This document shows, one piece after another, positions 15,805 to 27,037 of a DNA stretch of 64,000 nucleotides. The translations under genes were made by a program, and so were the position numbers. The DNA is from Kistimonas asteriae (GTDB lineage Bacteria > Pseudomonadota > Gammaproteobacteria > Pseudomonadales > Endozoicomonadaceae). Positions within the stretch are counted from its first letter, which is position 1. Every line of letters begins with the position of its first letter. The notes beneath the pieces were generated by a model. The model did no database searches and was not told the DNA's origin. It saw only the letters and a program-made list of their open reading frames with translations. The stretch spans positions 93,458 to 157,457 of the forward strand of contig NZ_JAEVHF010000010.1 in the NCBI RefSeq assembly GCF_018263925.1, in the 5' to 3' direction.

Positions 15805-17964
15805 ATGGATTCGTCTTCATCCCAACAAGCCTCTACCGTTGATCAAGACCGGTTTTCTGACCCGTTGCTGCTTTGCCTGGTCAAAATTTGTCGACTCTAT
15901 GACAAATCTGACAGTGTGGAGGCCATTACGGCAGGCTTGCCGATGGCGGATGAACCGTTCAGTGTCGACCTGTTTAACCGGGCCGCTGAACAGGTTGGCT
16001 TTGTCACGCGGCAGATCCGAAAGAAACTGCTCGATATTCCTCGTTTGGCCTGCCCGGCGGTGCTACTGCTAAGAAATGGTCAGGCCTGCGTACTGATGGA
16101 CATCAATCACCAGGAACAAATAGCCAGTGTGGTGATTCCGTCAATCAGTGATGATGTCCAGGATGTTGAGTTTGAGCGGCTTGCTGAAGAGTATCTCGGT
16201 GTCATGTTGTTGCTCAAGCAGAAGCACCGGTTTGATGAGCGCTCACCCTCTGTATTGGATGACAATGGCAAACATTGGTTCTGGAGTGCGCTGACGGTCT
16301 CATTACCGTTATATAAAAGTGTGCTTCTGACCTCGATCATGATCAACTTCCTGGCCATAGTCAGCCCGATCTTTGTCATGAATGTCTATGACCGTGTCGT
16401 GCCCAACAATGCCTTTGAAACACTCTGGGTGCTGGTGACCGGCGTTCTGATTGCCTTTGGTTTTGATTTTCTGGTCAAGTGGCTGCGTTTTTATGCACTC
16501 GACAAGGCGGGAAAGAAGGCTGATATCATCCTGTCGTCCAGAATCATGAGTCAGGTTTTGGGGCTTGAAATGACGTCGAGACCCAGTTCTGTGGGTTCAT
16601 TTGCCAGAAGTATGCAGGATTTTGAAAGTATTCGGGATTTTATCGCCTCCTCAACCATTGCCAGCCTGATCGATATACCCTGTGCCATCATCATTCTGAC
16701 AGTTATTGGCATTCTCGGCGGGTGGCTGGTGGTGATCCCCCTTGTGGCGATGGTATTGATTGTTGCCTACTGCCTGATCATCCAGCCAGCCTTGCGCAAT
16801 TCCATTGAAAAAACCTACCGCTCTTCTTCGGCAAAGAATGCCACGCTAATTGAAAGCCTGATCGGTCTGGAAACCATTCAGATGTACGGCGCGGAATCCA
16901 AAATCCAGCATGAATGGGAGAAGCATATTGGATTCCTGGCCAAATGGGGCGTCAAGAGCAAGATGCTGAGCCACTCTACGTCGATGGTGGCGGGCTTTAT
17001 CCAGCAATGCAGTACGGTTGTTTTGATCGCAACAGGCGTCTATTTGATTAGTGATCATACCTTGTCGATGGGAGCACTGATTGCCTGCAATATGCTGGCA
17101 GGTCGCAGTATGGCACCCATGTCACAGCTGGTCAGCCTGCTGACCCGTTTTTACCAGTCCAAAACGGCGCTGGCTGGACTGGACAACATCATGAATATGC
17201 CCAAGAGGCGTAGCCCGGACAGGCAGTATGTCAATCTTGATAATATTACGGGGGATCTGGAGCTGGAACAGGTGACCTTCACCTATCCAGACCAGAAACT
17301 CAACACTCTGGAAGACATCACGCTTTCCATCAAGGCTGGTGAAAAGGTTGGGATTATCGGTCGCATTGGTTCAGGCAAGTCGACCCTTGGGAAGATGTTA
17401 CTAGGCCTCTATCCGCCAAGCAGTGGTTTGATCCGCCTTGATGGGCTGGATGTAACGCTTATTGACCCGGTGGCCCTGCGTAAGGCGGTTGGTTGTGTGC
17501 CCCAGGATATTAACCTGTTTTATGGCACTGTCCGGGAAAATATCACGTTGGGTGCGGGCGCGGTTGATGACGAAACCGTTGTCAGGGCGGCCAAGATGGC
17601 GGGAGTCACGGACTTCACCAACATTCATCCAGAAGGGATGGATATGCCGGTCACTGAGCGTGGGGCGAACCTGTCGGGCGGCCAGCGCCAAGCGATCGCG
17701 GTTGCCCGAGCGTTCATGCACGACCCTTCCATTATGGTGCTGGATGAGCCTACCAGCTCCATGGATCACAAGTCTGAGCAGCTCATCAAGGAGCAACTGC
17801 AAAAGTATTGCAGCAATAAAACGCTTGTACTTGTTACACACCGAATGTCGTTACTGGATCTGGTTGATCGCCTGATCGTCATTGATCGGGGGCGAATCGT
17901 TGCGGATGGCCCGAAAGTTCAGGTCATGGAAGCGTTAAAACACGGGAAAATTGTCATCAGTTAG
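15805..17964 (+). CDS. Type I secretion ABC transporter, LapB-like
   Basis: Inner-membrane exporter ATPase, about 719 residues from ATG 15805 (GCAGG eight bases upstream); a TTG at 15772 would add 11 residues. Domain order: an N-terminal C39-peptidase-like domain (about 20-135) lacking the catalytic Q-x5-C motif, so it binds but should not cut substrates; a six-helix membrane domain (about 150-440); and an ABC ATPase with Walker A GRIGSGKST, signature LSGGQRQAIAVARAF and Walker B IMVLDEPTSSMD. This layout is that of LapB/RtxB exporters that secrete giant RTX adhesins. It is first in a three-gene operon with the adaptor and TolC-like genes. No substrate gene is nearby. Confidence 0.9.
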   Translation: MDSSSSQQASTVDQDRFSDPLLLCLVKICRLYDKSDSVEAITAGLPMADEPFSVDLFNRAAEQVGFVTRQIRKKLLDIPRLACPAVLLLRNGQACVLMDINHQEQIASVVIPSISDDVQDVEFERLAEEYLGVMLLLKQKHRFDERSPSVLDDNGKHWFWSALTVSLPLYKSVLLTSIMINFLAIVSPIFVMNVYDRVVPNNAFETLWVLVTGVLIAFGFDFLVKWLRFYALDKAGKKADIILSSRIMSQVLGLEMTSRPSSVGSFARSMQDFESIRDFIASSTIASLIDIPCAIIILTVIGILGGWLVVIPLVAMVLIVAYCLIIQPALRNSIEKTYRSSSAKNATLIESLIGLETIQMYGAESKIQHEWEKHIGFLAKWGVKSKMLSHSTSMVAGFIQQCSTVVLIATGVYLISDHTLSMGALIACNMLAGRSMAPMSQLVSLLTRFYQSKTALAGLDNIMNMPKRRSPDRQYVNLDNITGDLELEQVTFTYPDQKLNTLEDITLSIKAGEKVGIIGRIGSGKSTLGKMLLGLYPPSSGLIRLDGLDVTLIDPVALRKAVGCVPQDINLFYGTVRENITLGAGAVDDETVVRAAKMAGVTDFTNIHPEGMDMPVTERGANLSGGQRQAIAVARAFMHDPSIMVLDEPTSSMDHKSEQLIKEQLQKYCSNKTLVLVTHRMSLLDLVDRLIVIDRGRIVADGPKVQVMEALKHGKIVIS

Positions 17965-17974
17965 CCTGATAACC

Positions 17975-19429
17975 ATGAACACACTATTAGATAAGTTAGG
18001 TCAGATGATTGTTGGTACAGCAACCCGGCTGAAGGCATGGAGTCTCAGGCTGGTGATGCTGCCTGTCGACGCGATCAAGAGGCTGGCAAAGAATCCGCGG
18101 GCCATCAAAAACTTTTTCTCCCGCTCGGAAGAGAGTGAGTTTAAGTCGGAATCCATCGATGTTTCTCTTCAGGATTCATCTTACGTAACGGTCTTTGTCA
18201 GTATTACCGGTACTGCATTGATCGTAATAGCGGTGACATGGGCCTCCTACGCGGAGCTGGATGAGATCACGCGCGGTGCAGGCACGGTGATCCCCTCGTC
18301 TCGATTGCAGATCGTAGAAAATCTGGAAGGGGGCGTTATCAAAAAAATCTACGTGAAGGATGGTGACCAGGTCCGTGCCGGTCAACCGCTTTTGCAGCTG
18401 GATGATGTCCATTTTTCTGCCAAGTTTCGAGAGAATGAACTGGAATATTTCAGTGAGTTTGCGAAAGTCGTTCGCCTTGAGGCGGAAGTGAATGGTGAAA
18501 GCCTCAATTTTCCCGAGGAATTGAGCGGCTATCTCGAATATATCCATCGTGAGCGCGATTTTTATGATAGCCGTAAGCGTACCCTGGAGCAGGGATTGAT
18601 GATTGCGGAGCAGGAAGTCGCCAAAATTTACCAGGAGCTCAAGTCGATTAAGGCGAAGCATTCGCACCTTGAAAAAAGCTACTCGTTGATGAAAAAGGAG
18701 TATGACCTCACGAAGCCGATGGCTGATGAGGGGGTTGTTTCCAAGGTTCAGTTGTTGCGGCTGGAGCAGAAGGTTAGTGAGATTGAAAGTCAGTTAGCGG
18801 ATGCTCGGCACTCCATTCCAAAACTTGAAGCTGCGTGGAATCAGGCCCAGGGTAAACGGAAGGAGCTAAGCCTGCAATTTCGCGAAAAGGCCATTGATGA
18901 GATAAAAACTGCAGAGTTGAAGTTGGCGCAATTAACGGTTAACCGAAATTCGCTGAAAGACAGGGTGGCAAGAACCATTGTCCGCTCTCCTGTTGATGGT
19001 GTAGTGAAGAAGATTCATATCAATACGATTAGCGGCGTGGTTGACCCCGGAATGGAGCTGGTTGATATCATTCCGGTTGATGATTCGTTGCTGGTTGAAG
19101 TCAAGGTGCCCGCGAAAGATATTGCATTTCTGCGTCAGGACCTGAAAGCCATGGTCAGATTTACTGCTTATGATTTCACCGTTTATGGTGGGTTGACGGG
19201 AGAGGTTGTCCATGTCAGTCCGGATGCGCTGGAAGAAGAGGACGGTAGCTATTACTACCTGGCTCAAGTCAAAACTGAAAGGTCATATTTTGGTACTAAC
19301 GAAAAACAGTTGCCCATCATTCCTGGTATGCAGGCTGAGGTCGATATTATGACGGGTAAAAAAACGGTTCTGGAATATTTAATGAAACCAATTCTAAGGG
19401 CCAGAAAAGTGGCGCTGACAGAGCGATAA
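17975..19429 (+). CDS. Type I secretion membrane-fusion (adaptor) protein, LapC/HlyD-like
   Basis: A periplasmic adaptor of 484 residues starting at ATG 17975, ten bases after the exporter's stop; an upstream TTG in frame at 17951 overlaps the exporter gene and is less likely. It has a cytoplasmic N-terminus of about 65 residues, one transmembrane helix (VTVFVSITGTALIVIAVTWASY), a lipoyl-like half-motif (NLEGGVIKKIYVKDGDQVRAG), long coiled-coil helices (about 150-320) and the second lipoyl half (RTIVRSPVDGVVKKIHINT), then a beta-barrel. It joins the exporter to the outer-membrane channel. The Shine-Dalgarno match is poor, which suggests translational coupling. Confidence 0.9.
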   Translation: MNTLLDKLGQMIVGTATRLKAWSLRLVMLPVDAIKRLAKNPRAIKNFFSRSEESEFKSESIDVSLQDSSYVTVFVSITGTALIVIAVTWASYAELDEITRGAGTVIPSSRLQIVENLEGGVIKKIYVKDGDQVRAGQPLLQLDDVHFSAKFRENELEYFSEFAKVVRLEAEVNGESLNFPEELSGYLEYIHRERDFYDSRKRTLEQGLMIAEQEVAKIYQELKSIKAKHSHLEKSYSLMKKEYDLTKPMADEGVVSKVQLLRLEQKVSEIESQLADARHSIPKLEAAWNQAQGKRKELSLQFREKAIDEIKTAELKLAQLTVNRNSLKDRVARTIVRSPVDGVVKKIHINTISGVVDPGMELVDIIPVDDSLLVEVKVPAKDIAFLRQDLKAMVRFTAYDFTVYGGLTGEVVHVSPDALEEEDGSYYYLAQVKTERSYFGTNEKQLPIIPGMQAEVDIMTGKKTVLEYLMKPILRARKVALTER

Positions 19430-19540
19430 AAGGAAACGCTAATTAACCGATATTGTTTTAGGTGTTCATTTATTTTCGTTAGTGACGTGTGTGGTGTTTG
19501 AGTCAATAGAGGTAAGCGTTCTGCACTTCAGGGAATCCGT

Positions 19541-20857
19541 ATGATTAACAGACGCTTAATAATACGAAATATGTCAATCTGGCTGATATCAGCCTGGATT
19601 ACATCTTCCAGTGCGACAACATTGGAGGAAGTGATTCTTATTACCCTGAAAGAACACCCGGATATTCTTGCCGCTAAAAGTCGTGTGAATACAGAAAGTC
19701 TCAAAGCTGATCAGAGTGAAGCCGGCCTGTATCCGACCATGGATGTCAGTGCCGCCATTGGGGTTCAGCGAAAAGACAGTCCCAGTACCCGCAGTAATGG
19801 TAATGATAAAGACAATATAGAGCGGAATGAGTCTTCGCTCATTGTCCGGCAAAATGTATTCAAAGGATTCGAAACCGTCCGTCGTATGGAGCAGTATGAC
19901 CATGGGGCTAAAGCCAGAGAATATGAATCGTTGAATACGCAGGGCTCTATTGCACTGAAGGTGGCTGAAGTTTATATCGGTGTCCTGGAGAAGAAGAAAC
20001 AGCTTGAACTGGCTGAAAATAACCGAAATCTGCATGAGAAAACCAAAAAACAGATCACGAGTTTGTTCAATCAGGGGTTGGCAAGTGAATCGGATCTGGC
20101 CCAGATTAGTGGTCGAACCTCTCAGTCCAGGGCGTTTGTCGTAGGTGCAAAAAGTGAACTGGACAGGGCGCTTAGCAGTTATATTTCAGTGGTTAACCGT
20201 AAAGCGGATAATCTGTTGGTGCCGAAGGTGTTCAAGCTTGGATTCAAGACGCTGGATCAGGTTATGAACCAGCTGGACGTACACCCTTTGATGCGAGCTT
20301 CGCAGGAACAGGTTAACAGTGCGGATGCCGCTTACCAGGCGAGTCTGAGTGTTTATTATCCCAGTGTGAATGTTGAATTTACCCATCAGCGGACCCGTGA
20401 TGCGGACGGTGTGACCGGGCATGATGAGAACTCTGTGGCCAAATTGAGCATGTCATACAATTTGTACCGTGGCGGTGCTGACCAGGCACTGGTTGGGCAG
20501 GCCGCATCGCAGGCACAGCTGATTCGTGCGGAAAGACAGAAAACCCATCGACGGCTAGTGCTTGAACTCAAGCAGGCCTGGTATTTGTATGAGTCATTGA
20601 CTCAGCAAAAACCCTATTTACAGGAACATGTTAATAACAGCATTAAGACGCTGAACGCTTATACCAAGCAGTTTGACCTGGGGCAGCGCACCCTGGTGGA
20701 TGTGTTGAATACCGCGACGGAATTGTATCAAGCCAGAAAAACGTTTGTCAGGCATGAATTTGATATCATGTTATCAAAGTTCCGCTTATTGAATGCAGCG
20801 GGTCAGTTAATGGAGAGGCTTAAACTTTCCTCGATTCAAAATACGCAGGAAGGTTGA
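19541..20857 (+). CDS. TolC-family outer-membrane channel, LapE/AggA-like
   Basis: A 438-residue outer-membrane efflux protein with an N-terminal signal segment (SIWLISAWITSSSA) and the two long OEP repeats. The start of the mature chain (TLEEVILITLKEHPDILAAK) and the YNLYRGGADQ motif before the second repeat are typical of the type I secretion TolC branch. It completes the exporter-adaptor-channel set encoded from 15805. A 111-base gap separates it from the adaptor gene. Together the three span both membranes to export a large adhesin or RTX protein. Confidence 0.88.
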   Translation: MINRRLIIRNMSIWLISAWITSSSATTLEEVILITLKEHPDILAAKSRVNTESLKADQSEAGLYPTMDVSAAIGVQRKDSPSTRSNGNDKDNIERNESSLIVRQNVFKGFETVRRMEQYDHGAKAREYESLNTQGSIALKVAEVYIGVLEKKKQLELAENNRNLHEKTKKQITSLFNQGLASESDLAQISGRTSQSRAFVVGAKSELDRALSSYISVVNRKADNLLVPKVFKLGFKTLDQVMNQLDVHPLMRASQEQVNSADAAYQASLSVYYPSVNVEFTHQRTRDADGVTGHDENSVAKLSMSYNLYRGGADQALVGQAASQAQLIRAERQKTHRRLVLELKQAWYLYESLTQQKPYLQEHVNNSIKTLNAYTKQFDLGQRTLVDVLNTATELYQARKTFVRHEFDIMLSKFRLLNAAGQLMERLKLSSIQNTQEG

Positions 20858-20881
20858 TAAGGATTAAAAACACACGATAAA

Positions 20882-20904
20882 TTGGCCCGTATCAATCGGG
20901 CCAA
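20882..20904. terminator. Hairpin between convergent TolC-like and malate dehydrogenase genes
   Basis: TTGGCCCG and CGGGCCAA form a perfect eight-pair stem around a seven-base loop, between two convergent genes. T-runs on either side are short, so termination in both directions is likely but not certain. Confidence 0.6.
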
Positions 20905-20913
20905 GCTTTCGAT

Positions 20914-21993
20914 TTAAATCCGATCATTAATTTTTCTTGGGCCAAGATAGTGTTCGGGCACGTTTTCGTTGGCTGCCTGGGCGCAGTGTGATTCCAGTCT
21001 TTGCAGGAAATCAGTCGGGATCAGGTGTCGGATGGTATCCCTTTCTTCAAGCAACTCCTGTTCTGTGATTTTGAAATAATCTCTTGAGAGGTCATTCAGT
21101 GTCAGGCCATTGATAATCTGGTATCGGCCATAATTGCATCGCACAGGGTAGGAGAAGAATAGGCCTTTCTCGACATCATAGCTGCCATCACTCATCACAC
21201 TCATGCTGACATAGTCGTTTTGTCGTGTGCCGTGTACCCAGTCATGCATATGATCAATGATCGCCTGTGCCGCTGACGATGTACTGGAGTGTCCGCAAAC
21301 CTGGATGATTTCGGCGCCACGCTTCTGTATGCGTGGGATATAGCTGTTGCGATACCACTCGGTGTCAATCTGTGGCATCACAGGGTTTCCATGAATCATG
21401 GCGTGGTGGAGGTCGGGATACATGGTCGGCGAATGGTTGCCCCAGACGATGACTTTACGAATATCCTGCGGGTTACAGGATTTTTTGCTGGCGAGAATGC
21501 CAATGGCACGGTTGTGATCCAGTCGGGTGAGGGCGCTGAATTGCGTTGGGTTCAGGTCAGGCGCATTGCTGCAGGCGATTAACGCATTGGTATTGGCCGG
21601 GTTGCCCACCACGATCACCCTGACATCCGGGTTGGCGTAACGATTGATCGCTTTACCCTGTACGGAAAATATCTCGGCGTTCGCCGTTAGCAGGTCGCTA
21701 CGCTCCATGCCTTGTGCGCGGGGCCTGGCGCCGATCAGTATGGCATAATGGGCCCCGGAAAAGCCGCTGTCAGGGTTGTCATGCAGGCTGATGGAGTGCA
21801 TGAGTGGATAAGCGCAGTCTTCCAGTTCCATGGCGATGCCTCGAAGTGCATCAATGGCCTGGGGGACTTCGATCAATTGCAGATAAACCGGCTGGTCGTG
21901 ACCAAACATGTCTCCGGCGGCGATCCTGAAAAGCAGGGCTCGGCTGATACTTCCCGCAGCGCCGGTAACGGCGACACGTACAGGTTTCTTCAT
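20914..21993 (-). CDS. NAD-dependent malate dehydrogenase family protein, divergent
   Basis: A 359-residue protein resembling type 2 malate dehydrogenase. Catalytic features are kept: substrate-binding Arg92 and Arg98 ([12 protein letters not shown]), Asp159 (RLDHNRA), His187 ([11 protein letters not shown]) and [13 protein letters not shown]. Two things are odd. The NAD-binding motif normally GAAGQIG reads GAAGSIS (residues 11-17), losing the last glycine. The chain is also about 30 residues longer than usual, ending in an unrelated tail after RDTIRHLI. It may be a slowed or altered-cofactor malate dehydrogenase, or a paralogue with another 2-hydroxyacid substrate. It stands alone, not in a TCA-cycle operon. 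Whether the genome holds a normal mdh is not visible. Confidence 0.8.
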   Translation of the reverse strand: MKKPVRVAVTGAAGSISRALLFRIAAGDMFGHDQPVYLQLIEVPQAIDALRGIAMELEDCAYPLMHSISLHDNPDSGFSGAHYAILIGARPRAQGMERSDLLTANAEIFSVQGKAINRYANPDVRVIVVGNPANTNALIACSNAPDLNPTQFSALTRLDHNRAIGILASKKSCNPQDIRKVIVWGNHSPTMYPDLHHAMIHGNPVMPQIDTEWYRNSYIPRIQKRGAEIIQVCGHSSTSSAAQAIIDHMHDWVHGTRQNDYVSMSVMSDGSYDVEKGLFFSYPVRCNYGRYQIINGLTLNDLSRDYFKITEQELLEERDTIRHLIPTDFLQRLESHCAQAANENVPEHYLGPRKINDRI

Positions 21994-22053
21994 AGGGGGT
22001 AAACCTTCGTTGTGAAGTGAAACGGGCAGGGGGAAGTGTAGTCAAGAGAACGG

Positions 22054-22074
22054 GGTAGTCAGTGGGTGACTACC
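22054..22074. other. Hairpin between the universal stress protein and malate dehydrogenase genes
   Basis: GGTAGTCA, loop GTGGG, TGACTACC: a perfect eight-pair stem. Both flanking genes run on the minus strand, and on that strand the bases after the stem are not T-rich. It may stabilise the end of the uspA-like transcript. Confidence 0.45.
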
Positions 22075-22097
22075 CTGTTTTAACGGGATAACGGAGG

Positions 22098-22532
22098 TTA
22101 TTTTCCGACGCGGACCGCGAGAACGTCGCAGGTGGCACCGTGAAGAATGCTGGTGGAGGTGGATCCCAGTATCAGTGCCAGACCGTGCCGACCATGGCTG
22201 CCCACCACGATCAGGTCAATACCGCACTCTTCGGCAATGCGGTGCACTTCGCGCTCAGGGCGGCCGTACACCACATGCTGATCCCCTTTTTCAATATTGA
22301 TCTTGTCGGCCAGCTTGTTGATGCGTTCGCGGGCCTGCTGGGTGATCTCATCCTGCAGGGTTGTTAGGTCGAGGGGGATATCGCTGCCGTAGGCGACACT
22401 GAGGGGTTCCACGACATGGACCAGGGTCAGCCGGGCGTCATTGGCTTCGGCGATGGCCTTGGCCTTGTTCAGCACTTCATCAGCTTCCTCGGTCAGGTCG
22501 ACAGCTACCAGAACGTGCTTGTACAGGCTCAT
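22098..22532 (-). CDS. Universal stress protein, UspA family
   Basis: A 144-residue cytoplasmic protein of the single-domain Usp fold. It begins with the conserved strand HVLVAVDLTEEADEVL and ends with the nucleotide-binding pattern G-x2-G-x9-G-S/T (GSHGRHGLALILGSTST), so it is of the ATP-binding type. These proteins are induced by starvation and stress; the exact role varies. It is transcribed divergently from the small membrane protein gene and points toward the malate dehydrogenase gene. Confidence 0.92.
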   Translation of the reverse strand: MSLYKHVLVAVDLTEEADEVLNKAKAIAEANDARLTLVHVVEPLSVAYGSDIPLDLTTLQDEITQQARERINKLADKINIEKGDQHVVYGRPEREVHRIAEECGIDLIVVGSHGRHGLALILGSTSTSILHGATCDVLAVRVGK

Positions 22533-22668
22533 TGTATGTTCCTTTTCCGGTTCGTAAAGAGGCTGTTCCTGATGTCTATCCGCCCGATTTTGCCGGCAGG
22601 CCTTGCCCGAAACCGAGACATGCAGGCAGACTTACATCAACATACTAAAACAAATTGCTGAGAAGTGT

Positions 22669-23118
22669 ATGACCTGGCTCATAGTTTTACTGATATTGGC
22701 GGTAATTGCAGGGAATTTAATGTGGTTGATGCCATCAAAGCGGGAGCGTCAGCAGATGGTATTCCGGCAGGCGGCTATGGCCAAAAAAATGAAAGTCAGT
22801 GCGTTCAAGGAGCTGGAGAAACTGCCTGATTCCTGCGATACGGAGGCTCACTGGATGGAGTATGTCCTGCCAACCGAGCGCTCGTTGAATATTCATGTTC
22901 CCATCGTTCTCAAGCGGATGAAAAATCATGCCTGGGTATTGCCTGATACCCTGAATCAGCCGGTTATTACCGGATTACTTGAAGAACTCCCAGCAGGTGT
23001 TGTTCAGATCACCATCCGGCAGATGAGTGTGGTGGCTTTGTGGGATGAACGGGGCGATAAAAACGCCATTGATCAGCTTCATGCTGTTTTGACCTCACTC
23101 CGAGATACCTGTCTCTGA
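22669..23118 (+). CDS. Small membrane-anchored protein of unknown function
   Basis: A protein of about 149 residues starting at ATG 22669, chosen because a membrane helix begins at once (MTWLIVLLILAVIAGNLMWLM) and GAGAAG lies upstream; the frame can be extended to 22603. The hydrophobic anchor is followed by a basic stretch (PSKRERQQM) and a soluble domain on the cytoplasmic side by the positive-inside rule. I do not recognise a family. It lies upstream of fadB but has its own strand neighbours and a 310-base gap, so no functional link is shown. Confidence 0.65.
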   Translation: MTWLIVLLILAVIAGNLMWLMPSKRERQQMVFRQAAMAKKMKVSAFKELEKLPDSCDTEAHWMEYVLPTERSLNIHVPIVLKRMKNHAWVLPDTLNQPVITGLLEELPAGVVQITIRQMSVVALWDERGDKNAIDQLHAVLTSLRDTCL

Positions 23119-23429
23119 ATCATTGGTTGTTAAAAGCAATGAGGCTGTAGCCGGTTAATAGAACTGCTATTTTGCAGGGTATTCTGTTCGGTTCTTAAGG
23201 TTGTTGATGTCGGTAAATACTTAAAACGCCCTTGACATTACCTAGCTTTTCCGTGAAGGTTTCACACCGGATTCAAACGGTCGTATGAATTGCATGCGGC
23301 CCTTTGTCAGAACACGAACAGGTGGCCAGGGAATGGCAGTGAAAAAAACCTTCAATGCCCGGTGCGGACCTCGTCTGTAGCGGGTTATTGTACAGGCCTA
23401 GAGTGTCGCACAAACGTGGAGAAACGTTC
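23119..23429 (+). other. Regulatory region upstream of fadBA
   Basis: About 310 bases without a gene. A TTGACA hexamer lies at 23232-23237, with no convincing -10 at the normal distance. A near-palindromic PsrA-type site follows at 23271-23290 (listed separately). The fadB ribosome-binding site (GGAGAAA, about 23419-23425) ends the region. Confidence 0.6.
23271..23290. promoter_or_regulatory. Putative PsrA operator of fadBA
   Basis: ATTCAAAC-GGTC-GTATGAAT is a 20-base near-palindrome (7 of 8 half-site pairs). It fits the known PsrA consensus CAAAC-N2-4-GTTTG with one mismatch. It lies after a TTGACA hexamer and 140 bases before fadB. PsrA is known in Pseudomonas to repress fadBA5 and to be released by long-chain acyl groups, and a psrA gene lies at 32215 here. 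Confidence 0.65.
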
Positions 23430-25574
23430 ATGATTTACGAAGGCCAGGCCATCACCGTTACATTGCTGGATGATGGCATTGCTCAGCTGAATTTTGACCT
23501 GCAAGGGGAGTCCGTCAACAAATTCAACCAGACCACCCTGAAAGAACTGCATGAAGCCACTGATGCCGTCAGGGCCAACAGTGACGTCAAGGGTGTGGTT
23601 GTCTCCAGCTCCAAGGACGTCTTTATCGTCGGCGCCGATATCACTGAATTTACTGAGACCTTTGCCCTGCCCGAAGAAGAGTTGATGGGCTGGGTTCTGA
23701 AGGCCAATGCGGTGTTCAGTAATTTTGAAGATCTGCCGGTGCCCACTGTGACTGCCATCAACGGCATGGCCCTGGGCGGTGGATTTGAAATGTGTCTGTC
23801 ATCTGATTACCGGGTGATGTCCACCAAGGCCAAAGTGGGTTTGCCGGAAGTCAAGCTGGGTCTGTTCCCGGGCTTCGGTGGAACTGTTCGTCTGTCCCGC
23901 GTTGTAGGTGCAGACAATGCCATTGAGTGGATCTGCATGGGTAATGAGAACCGAGCGGATGCGGCGTTGAAAGTCGGCGCTGTGGATGCGGTCGTTGAGC
24001 CCGAGCAGCTGTTGGAAGCGGCCATTGATCTGGTCAAGCGTGCGGGTGCTGGTGAGCTGGACTACCAGGCCAAGCGTCAGGAAAAACTGGATGCGGTCAA
24101 GCTGCCCCCCATGGAGCAGATGATGGCGTTTAACTCAGCCATCGGTTTTGTTGCCGGTAAGGCAGGCCCGAACTATCCGGCGCCGGTTGAAGCTATCAAG
24201 GTCATGCAGAAGCATGCTGGCAAGAAGCGCGACCAAGCCATTGAAATTGAAGCAAAAGGCTTCGTGAAAATGGCCAAGACGCCTGTGGCTGGCAACTTGA
24301 TTGGCCTGTTCCTGAATGATCAGGCGCTGAAGAAGACCGCGAAGGCTTACGAGAAGCAAGCGAAGCCGGTCAAGCAGGCAGCGGTACTGGGTGCCGGTAT
24401 CATGGGTGGTGGTATTGCCTACCAGTCAGCCTTGAAGGGCACGCCGATTGTCATGAAAGATATCAATCAGGCCGGTATTGATCTGGGCCTGAATGAAGCG
24501 AAGAAGCTGCTGACCAAGCGCGTTGAACGTAAGAAGATGGATGCGGCGAAGATGGGGGATATCCTGAATCGCATTGTACCCACACTGTCTTATGGTGACT
24601 TCAAAGAAATTGATGTCATTGTTGAAGCGGTTGTTGAAAACGTCAAGGTCAAGCATGCAGTGCTGGCGGAAGCTGAGAAGCAGATTCGTGACGATGCGAT
24701 CCTGACGTCAAACACTTCAACAATCTCCATAAATACGCTGTCAGAAGCGCTGGAGCGTCCTGAAAACTTCTGTGGCATGCACTTCTTCAATCCCGTGCAC
24801 ATGATGCCGCTGGTGGAAGTTATTCGTGGTGAGAAAACCAGCGAAGAAACCATTGCGACGGTGGTCAGCTATGCCAAGGCCATGGGTAAGACGCCGGTTG
24901 TCGTGAATGACTGCCCGGGCTTCCTGGTGAACCGTGTTCTGTTCCCGTATTTTGGTGGTTTTGCCGGATTGCTGCGTGATGGTGCTGACTTCCAGCAGGT
25001 CGACAAGGTCATGGAGCGCTTTGGCTGGCCGATGGGCCCTGCCTACCTGATGGATGTCGTCGGTATTGATACCGGTGTTCATGCTGAAGGGGTCATGGCA
25101 GATGGCTTCCCTGATCGCATGAAGCGTGACTTCAAGAGCGCCGTTGACGTAATGTTCGAAAACAATCGTCTCGGGCAGAAGAATAATATCGGTTTCTACA
25201 AGTACGAAACCGACAAGCGCGGCAAGCCGAAGAAAGTGGTTGATGAAGGCACCTATGAGCTGATTGCGCCCGTGTGTGCTGAACGTCGTGACTTTGAAAC
25301 CGATGAAATCATTGCACGCATGATGATCCCGATGTGCCTGGAAGTGGTTCGCTGTCTCGAAGACGGCATTGTCCAGACTGCGGCGGATGCTGATATGGGC
25401 CTCATTTTTGGTATTGGCTTCCCGCCATTCCGTGGTGGCGCGCTGCGTTATATCGATGAAATGGGTGTTGCTGAGTTTGTTGCCCTGGCAGATAAGTATG
25501 CGGACCTCGGACCGCTGTACCAGGCAACAGAAGGGCTCCGGAAAATGGCCGCTGAAGGAAAAACCTTCTTTTAA
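23430..25574 (+). CDS. fadB: Fatty acid oxidation complex subunit alpha FadB
   Basis: A bifunctional beta-oxidation enzyme of 714 residues, matching Pseudomonas FadB (about 715). ATG 23430 is preceded by GGAGAAACG and starts [16 protein letters not shown]; the longer frame is untranslated leader. N-terminal enoyl-CoA hydratase/isomerase: [17 protein letters not shown] (about 110-126) with the oxyanion-hole glycines and catalytic Glu, and [19 protein letters not shown]. Central 3-hydroxyacyl-CoA dehydrogenase: NAD motif [10 protein letters not shown] (about 321) and catalytic His in HFFNPVHMM (about 451). It forms an alpha2-beta2 complex with FadA, encoded 79 bases downstream, and is probably repressed by PsrA. 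Confidence 0.97.
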   Translation: MIYEGQAITVTLLDDGIAQLNFDLQGESVNKFNQTTLKELHEATDAVRANSDVKGVVVSSSKDVFIVGADITEFTETFALPEEELMGWVLKANAVFSNFEDLPVPTVTAINGMALGGGFEMCLSSDYRVMSTKAKVGLPEVKLGLFPGFGGTVRLSRVVGADNAIEWICMGNENRADAALKVGAVDAVVEPEQLLEAAIDLVKRAGAGELDYQAKRQEKLDAVKLPPMEQMMAFNSAIGFVAGKAGPNYPAPVEAIKVMQKHAGKKRDQAIEIEAKGFVKMAKTPVAGNLIGLFLNDQALKKTAKAYEKQAKPVKQAAVLGAGIMGGGIAYQSALKGTPIVMKDINQAGIDLGLNEAKKLLTKRVERKKMDAAKMGDILNRIVPTLSYGDFKEIDVIVEAVVENVKVKHAVLAEAEKQIRDDAILTSNTSTISINTLSEALERPENFCGMHFFNPVHMMPLVEVIRGEKTSEETIATVVSYAKAMGKTPVVVNDCPGFLVNRVLFPYFGGFAGLLRDGADFQQVDKVMERFGWPMGPAYLMDVVGIDTGVHAEGVMADGFPDRMKRDFKSAVDVMFENNRLGQKNNIGFYKYETDKRGKPKKVVDEGTYELIAPVCAERRDFETDEIIARMMIPMCLEVVRCLEDGIVQTAADADMGLIFGIGFPPFRGGALRYIDEMGVAEFVALADKYADLGPLYQATEGLRKMAAEGKTFF

Positions 25575-25596
25575 GGTTGGCCAGGATATTCCGTAA

Positions 25597-26829
<1,233 letters not shown>

Positions 26830-26858
26830 GGCGCTGATTGACTGTGTGAAATGAAGCG

Positions 26859-26895
26859 GACCCCGGTAACCTTTTGCCGGGGTCTGTTGTTTTTA
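26859..26895 (+). terminator. Rho-independent terminator of fadBA
   Basis: GACCCCGG, a ten-base loop, then CCGGGGTC followed by TGTTGTTTTTA. The eight-pair GC-rich stem begins 30 bases after fadA. Confidence 0.9.
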
Positions 26896-27037
26896 CCCTG
26901 ACAAATAGAGTAGAGTTTTCCGCCGAAAAAGGATCGCTGTCAGTAGGGATGATGCATTGCATTGTCTCACTTTTTTCTATATCGCTATCTATTCAGAGCT
27001 GTCTGACGATGACAGCAAATGACAGGGGATAAGTGAT

